Shown here: positions 5,228-7,851 of the stretch, piece after piece | Numbering within the stretch: position 1 is the stretch's first letter | How the letters are laid out: every line of letters starts with the position of its first letter | NCBI GenBank assembly: GCA_964346135.1 | Contig: CAYFTS010000206.1 | Location: 1 to 7,851 of the forward strand | Direction: 5' to 3' | DNA: 7,851 nt | Origin: B1-G15 sp964346135 | GTDB taxonomy: Archaea > Thermoproteota > Bathyarchaeia > Bathyarchaeales > Bathyarchaeaceae | Notes under the pieces: model-generated | Database searches by the model: none | What the model was told of the DNA's origin: nothing | The model's input: only the letters and a program-made list of their open reading frames with translations | Translations under genes and position numbers: made by a program

Positions 5228-6418
5228 ATGATGACCGGAAAGGAGAGAATTTTAGCTGCTTTTGAAGAAGGCAGCCCAGAAGACATTCCAAATGTGTTAA
5301 ACTATGCAAATCTCGCCTTGTGGCGTGGACCCCACTTCTGGGATGAATTCGCTGGAAGTAAACCTTGGTGGGTCAAGAATGCTTGGGACATTGCAAAACT
5401 GCAGGAGGTTGAGGAAACCATGCAAAAGAAGCTCAACATGGACTGGGTCTGGGGGGCTTCTTTGTGTCCGAGTAGGGAGTGGAGGAAAAATCACATAGTG
5501 GTCCCTACTGCAAGAGCTGTCTACATGAGAGACATCACTCCAGGGGCTGAAGTTTGGCAGTACGTGATAGAGGAACCGCCACCAGAAGGCATCCATGCCA
5601 CATACCCGAACGTAGATTTGTCAGGGGTCATAAAGACCAAAGAAGATGTGGAGAAATACGTCTATGTGCGGAAGACTGAAACGATAATTGAGGAAGGAAG
5701 AACTGATTGGGTTGAGGCACTTGTCAAAAAGTTTGGCGATGAGAAGTTCATTCTGTCAGAAATCGAAAGTCCCCTAGAAGCAGCATGTGACTTCATGGGT
5801 CCCATGCCTTCAATTAAACTTTTCATTAAGAACCCAACATTGCTCAAACAACTTGTAGATAGAAAAGCGGACGCAATAATCGAGGAAATCAAGGCACATG
5901 CTAAGATGGGGGTCGACGGCGTATGGACTTGGGAATGGTATACAGGCGAGATAATTTCTCCTGCTCAGTTCGAAACGATCGGCAAGCCTGCTATTCAGAG
6001 ATGCATCCATGCGGCTCAACAGCTGGGATTGAAGTATATTTTTTATCCGACGGGTGTAGGCAAAGACTGGCAAGCAGGCTTTGAGAGCATACTGGACATG
6101 AAGCCTGACGGAATTCACCTTGAAGAGAGCAAAAAGGGCTTCGACACAGATCTGTCTTGGCAAGCTGACGTTTTGGAAGCTCAAGGCTTTCAAGATGAGA
6201 TTACTCTCTTTGGCAACGTAGACTCCGTAAATATCGTGCAGGAAGGTACAAAAGAGCAGTTGGAGCGGGAAGTCAAGCGGCAAATCGACATCGGTCGGGA
6301 AAAATATTATGGCAGATTCATAATGGATGTGGGCAGCCCTATAACACCTGAGACCTCCCTTGAACGGCTCATAGAGTACATGAACCTTGTCCGCAAACAG
6401 GGCAGAAAAATACAATAA
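5228..6418 (+). CDS. URO-D/MtaA-family methyltransferase lacking the zinc ligands
   Basis: The protein (about 396 residues) has the uroporphyrinogen-decarboxylase TIM-barrel fold shared by MtaA, MtbA and CmuA: MTGKERILAAF at the N-terminus, MGPMPSIKLFIKNPTLLKQL mid-protein, DGVWTWEW, LFGNVDS, and a C-terminal GRFIMDVGSPITPETSLERL. MtaA/MtbA transfer a methyl group from the corrinoid protein to coenzyme M using zinc held by His-x-Cys and a later Cys. Here the matching positions read Y-P-T (YIFYPTG, about 274-280 from the GTG) and GS instead of GC near 373. Zinc-thiol chemistry is therefore unlikely. Tryptophans are frequent in residues 35-90 and 236-240, which suggests an aromatic or quaternary-amine pocket (inference). 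It follows the corrinoid gene by a few bases, so it may be the substrate-side enzyme or use a different acceptor. A porphyrin decarboxylase role is unlikely in this context. A longer GTG start at 5219 is possible. Confidence 0.92.
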   Translation: MMTGKERILAAFEEGSPEDIPNVLNYANLALWRGPHFWDEFAGSKPWWVKNAWDIAKLQEVEETMQKKLNMDWVWGASLCPSREWRKNHIVVPTARAVYMRDITPGAEVWQYVIEEPPPEGIHATYPNVDLSGVIKTKEDVEKYVYVRKTETIIEEGRTDWVEALVKKFGDEKFILSEIESPLEAACDFMGPMPSIKLFIKNPTLLKQLVDRKADAIIEEIKAHAKMGVDGVWTWEWYTGEIISPAQFETIGKPAIQRCIHAAQQLGLKYIFYPTGVGKDWQAGFESILDMKPDGIHLEESKKGFDTDLSWQADVLEAQGFQDEITLFGNVDSVNIVQEGTKEQLEREVKRQIDIGREKYYGRFIMDVGSPITPETSLERLIEYMNLVRKQGRKIQ

Positions 6419-6427
6419 ACCATACGC

Positions 6428-6450
6428 CGGCTTTATTTTTCATATCTTTC
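6428..6450 (+). terminator. T-rich terminator after the URO-D-like gene
   Basis: GCTTTATTTTTCATATCTTT begins about a dozen bases after the TAA at 6416-6418, preceded by a short GC-rich CGCCGG. It fits an archaeal T-tract terminator closing the corrinoid operon. Confidence 0.45.
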
Positions 6451-6505
6451 CAAATCACCTAAGCATGTCAAAAATACAGAATAGAAACGTATGTGAACAC
6501 AAAAA

Positions 6506-6565
6506 ATGAGGGTCGCGGCTGATATCATCAACATAGTGCGGGTTCAAATCCCATCTCACCTGCCA
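6506..6565 (+). ncRNA. tRNA-like element B (degenerate T-arm with CCA-like end)
   Basis: GGG-TTCAAAT-CCC with a following CTCACCT-G-CCA looks like a tRNA T loop, 3' acceptor strand, discriminator and CCA. The T stem has a C/A mismatch and a wobble. No AGGTGAG partner exists upstream, and only about 27 bases separate the TGAG (6507-6510) that could pair with CTCA from the T stem. It shares GAGGG, TGATATC and TTYAAATCCC in the same order as element A, with identical spacing from GATATC to the T loop. A decayed or split tRNA, a small RNA or a DNA element are all possible. Confidence 0.35.
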
Positions 6566-6587
6566 CGAATGTGCCCCATACCCTAAA

Positions 6588-6633
6588 TGCGTTTTTGCAA
6601 GGGTCATGTGCGTTTGCATGCATGTTGAACGCA
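6588..6633. promoter_or_regulatory. Cluster of TGCGTT motifs, candidate operator of the mttB gene
   Basis: TGCGTT occurs at 6588-6593 and 6609-6614 on the plus strand and as AACGCA at 6628-6633. The last two form an inverted repeat around a spacer containing TGCATGCA. The cluster ends just upstream of the TATA element, where an archaeal activator would bind. Inference from position and symmetry only. Confidence 0.35.
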
Positions 6634-6636
6634 TGC

Positions 6637-6644
6637 CATATATG
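6637..6644 (+). promoter_or_regulatory. Candidate TATA element for the mttB gene
   Basis: CATATATG lies about 55-60 bases upstream of the proposed CTG start, placing the transcript start near 6668 with a leader of about 30 bases containing the Shine-Dalgarno. Confidence 0.4.
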
Positions 6645-6680
6645 AACTAAATGTAATAGAAAGCTTGGGCATCAGAATTG

Positions 6681-6691
6681 AAAGGAGGTGA
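6681..6691 (+). promoter_or_regulatory. Strong Shine-Dalgarno pointing to a CTG start
   Basis: AAAGGAGGTGA contains the full GGAGGTGA complement of the archaeal 16S tail. Six bases later comes CTG at 6698-6700. An in-frame TGA at 6689-6691 closes the frame upstream, and no ATG, GTG or TTG occurs before ATG 6737, which is 45 bases from this site. Confidence 0.65.
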
Positions 6692-6697
6692 AAAAAT

Positions 6698-7851
6698 CTG
6701 AGGCAAAGTCTGCTGAAGCTTCTTTCTAAGGAAGACATGGATAAGATTCATCGCGCTACAGTGAAAGTGCTGGAGAAGACAGGTGTCAAGTTCCTCCACG
6801 ACGAGGCCCTAGACATCCTTGAGAAGAACGGGGCCTTAGTGGATCGGAAAACAAAGACTGCAAAGATATCAGAAGCTGTGTTCGGCGAATTCAGAAAAAA
6901 AGCTCCAAACAATTTCCCTAAATTTAATCGTAACGGTAAGAGAGTTCCAATGCGAAAAGACGATTTCTTCATCGACACTTTTGGCGATGGCACAAATTTT
7001 ACTGATCGGGATGGAACTCAGCGACCATGCACGCTAGAAGACACTAAAAAGATAATGATTGTTGGTGATGCACTGGAAAATGTCGACGAGCCATGGGTGG
7101 GCAGTATGCCAACGGATTTGCATCCGAACGTACAAATGATCCATGCACTGGAGGTAGAAATAAACAACAGCCCAACCAAATCTATCGTTTTATGGGGAGA
7201 CAATGGAGATCAAATGAGGTACGCGATTAGAATCGGCGCGGCGCTATTGGGAGGAATGGAAGAGCTAAGAAAGACACCCCCAGTAGTTGGTGGCGGATGG
7301 GCTACCAGTCCTTTAGTGCACGCAAAGGAGATTCTTGACTCCCAAATCATAGCTGCCAAGGAAGGACTACCGACTGCTTGTGGAAGCATGGCCTCGGCCA
7401 TTACCACTGCTCCAGCAACTCTGGCAGGGACATTGGTAGTTTGGAACGCTGAAGTATTGAGTAGTTTAGTGTTGTCGCAAATGATAGCTCCTGGAACTCC
7501 GTTTAAGATAAAGTGTTCCGGCTCGACCGCGGATCCGCGTAGAGGATATTACCCGGTTGGGAATCCTGAGATGGCTTTGGTGAACGCTGGCTGCATGGAA
7601 CTGTCTAACTACTATGATCTACCGTGCCGAATAGCTGGTTGCTAGACAGATGCCAAGATAGTCGACCCTCAAGCCGCCCATGAGAAAACAATCACGACGG
7701 TGATACCTGCAATGGTGACGAAGGGAAAAAGGATATACGGGATGGGAATGTTGGATTCAGGCATGTCAATGAGTTTGGAACAGTATGTGATTGACAACGA
7801 GATCGTTGCAGCTGTGAGGCATAGCCTGAAAGGCATAGAAGTGACGGATGA
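6698..7851 (+). CDS. mttB: MttB-type trimethylamine:corrinoid methyltransferase with in-frame amber (pyrrolysine) codon, 3' partial
   Basis: The MttB family moves a methyl group from trimethylamine to the Co(I) corrinoid of the partner protein. Pyrrolysine, encoded by TAG, is its key active-site residue. From CTG 6698 the frame reads RQSLLKLLSKEDMDKIH, the usual N-terminal helix of the family, then the TIM barrel. Recognisable pieces are FIDTFGDGTNF, ALEVEINNSPTKSIVLWG, GGGWATSPLVHAKEI and SGSTADPRRGYYPVGNPEMA. After CRIAGC comes TAG at 7643-7645, codon 316. The same frame continues as TDAKIVDPQAAHEK, where MttB carries pyrrolysine followed by conserved TD-K and QA-E, and stays open for 68 further codons to the window end. 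The protein is thus cut by the window, not by the TAG; family length is about 480-500. A stop-at-TAG reading (302-316 residues) would lose part of the barrel. If CTG is not used, translation would begin at ATG 6737. Confidence 0.92.
7643..7645 (+). other. In-frame TAG, predicted pyrrolysine codon of mttB
   Basis: The amber codon sits between AGC and TDAK in the MttB active-site segment, with conserved family sequence on both sides in one frame. M. barkeri MttB has pyrrolysine at residue 334, close to codon 316 here. Decoding requires pylT and pylS elsewhere in the genome; neither is in this window. Confidence 0.85.

Noticed and set aside
4804..5286. 160-codon antisense frame opposite the corrinoid gene
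   Set aside because: It mirrors the B12-binding domain coding strand and has low-complexity Ser/Ala/Thr composition typical of shadows.
5810..6415. 201-codon antisense frame opposite the URO-D-like gene
   Set aside because: It is a shadow of a well-supported methyltransferase with family motifs, and it has no ribosome binding site or recognisable domain.
6737..7645. Reading mttB as a pseudogene truncated by a nonsense mutation
   Set aside because: The TAG is at the known pyrrolysine position and the downstream frame is intact and family-like, which is not expected of a decayed gene.
1..7851. CRISPR arrays, insertion sequences, integrases or prophage genes
   Set aside because: No regularly spaced repeats, transposase-like frames or terminal inverted repeats were seen on either strand.

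Overview
The window looks archaeal. The evidence is a tRNA gene interrupted by two introns that fold into bulge-helix-bulge (BHB) splice motifs, archaeal-style A/T-rich TATA elements 25-30 bases upstream of likely transcript starts, T-tract terminators without long hairpins, and Shine-Dalgarno sequences of the GGAGGTGA type. The gene set is a corrinoid protein, a URO-D/MtaA-family methyltransferase and an MttB-type methyltransferase with an in-frame amber codon, next to a class-III aminotransferase and a collagen-like surface protein. This fits an uncultured archaeon that uses methylated amines, and a Bathyarchaeia-like member of the Thermoproteota would suit. That placement is inference; no phylogenetic marker is present.

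Layout. Positions 24-674 (minus strand) encode a membrane-anchored protein with a Gly-X-Gln collagen-like stalk. A 540-base gene-poor, A/T-rich gap follows. Positions 1217-2059 (plus) encode a divergent Fpg/Nei-family DNA glycosylase-like protein that lacks the catalytic N-terminal proline. Positions 2147-2266 hold tRNA-Ala(CGC) with a 27-base intron in the D stem and a 15-base intron in the anticodon loop. Positions 2429-3952 encode a class-III PLP aminotransferase with an N-terminal extension of about 115 residues. Positions 4062-4364 encode a 100-residue protein made of four 18-residue repeats, each with one cysteine. Positions 4559-5212 encode a corrinoid-binding methyltransferase subunit, followed at once by a URO-D/MtaA-like methyltransferase ending at 6418. 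Positions 6698-7851 (running off the end) encode an MttB-family trimethylamine methyltransferase with TAG at codon 316, the place where pyrrolysine is inserted in this family.

How they fit together. In the known methylamine system the substrate methyltransferase (MttB) moves a methyl group from trimethylamine to a cobalt-bound corrinoid protein. A second methyltransferase then passes it to a thiol or pterin carrier. The corrinoid protein and MttB are here. The URO-D-family protein sits where the second enzyme would be, but the zinc ligands of MtaA/MtbA are replaced, so its acceptor or substrate is open. No pyl genes, mtrH or mcr genes lie in the window.

Most worth following up: the amber-containing MttB and its apparent CTG start, the doubly interrupted tRNA-Ala, the Cys-repeat protein, the zinc-less URO-D protein, the proline-less Fpg, and two similar tRNA-like sequences, one upstream of each methyltransferase transcription unit.
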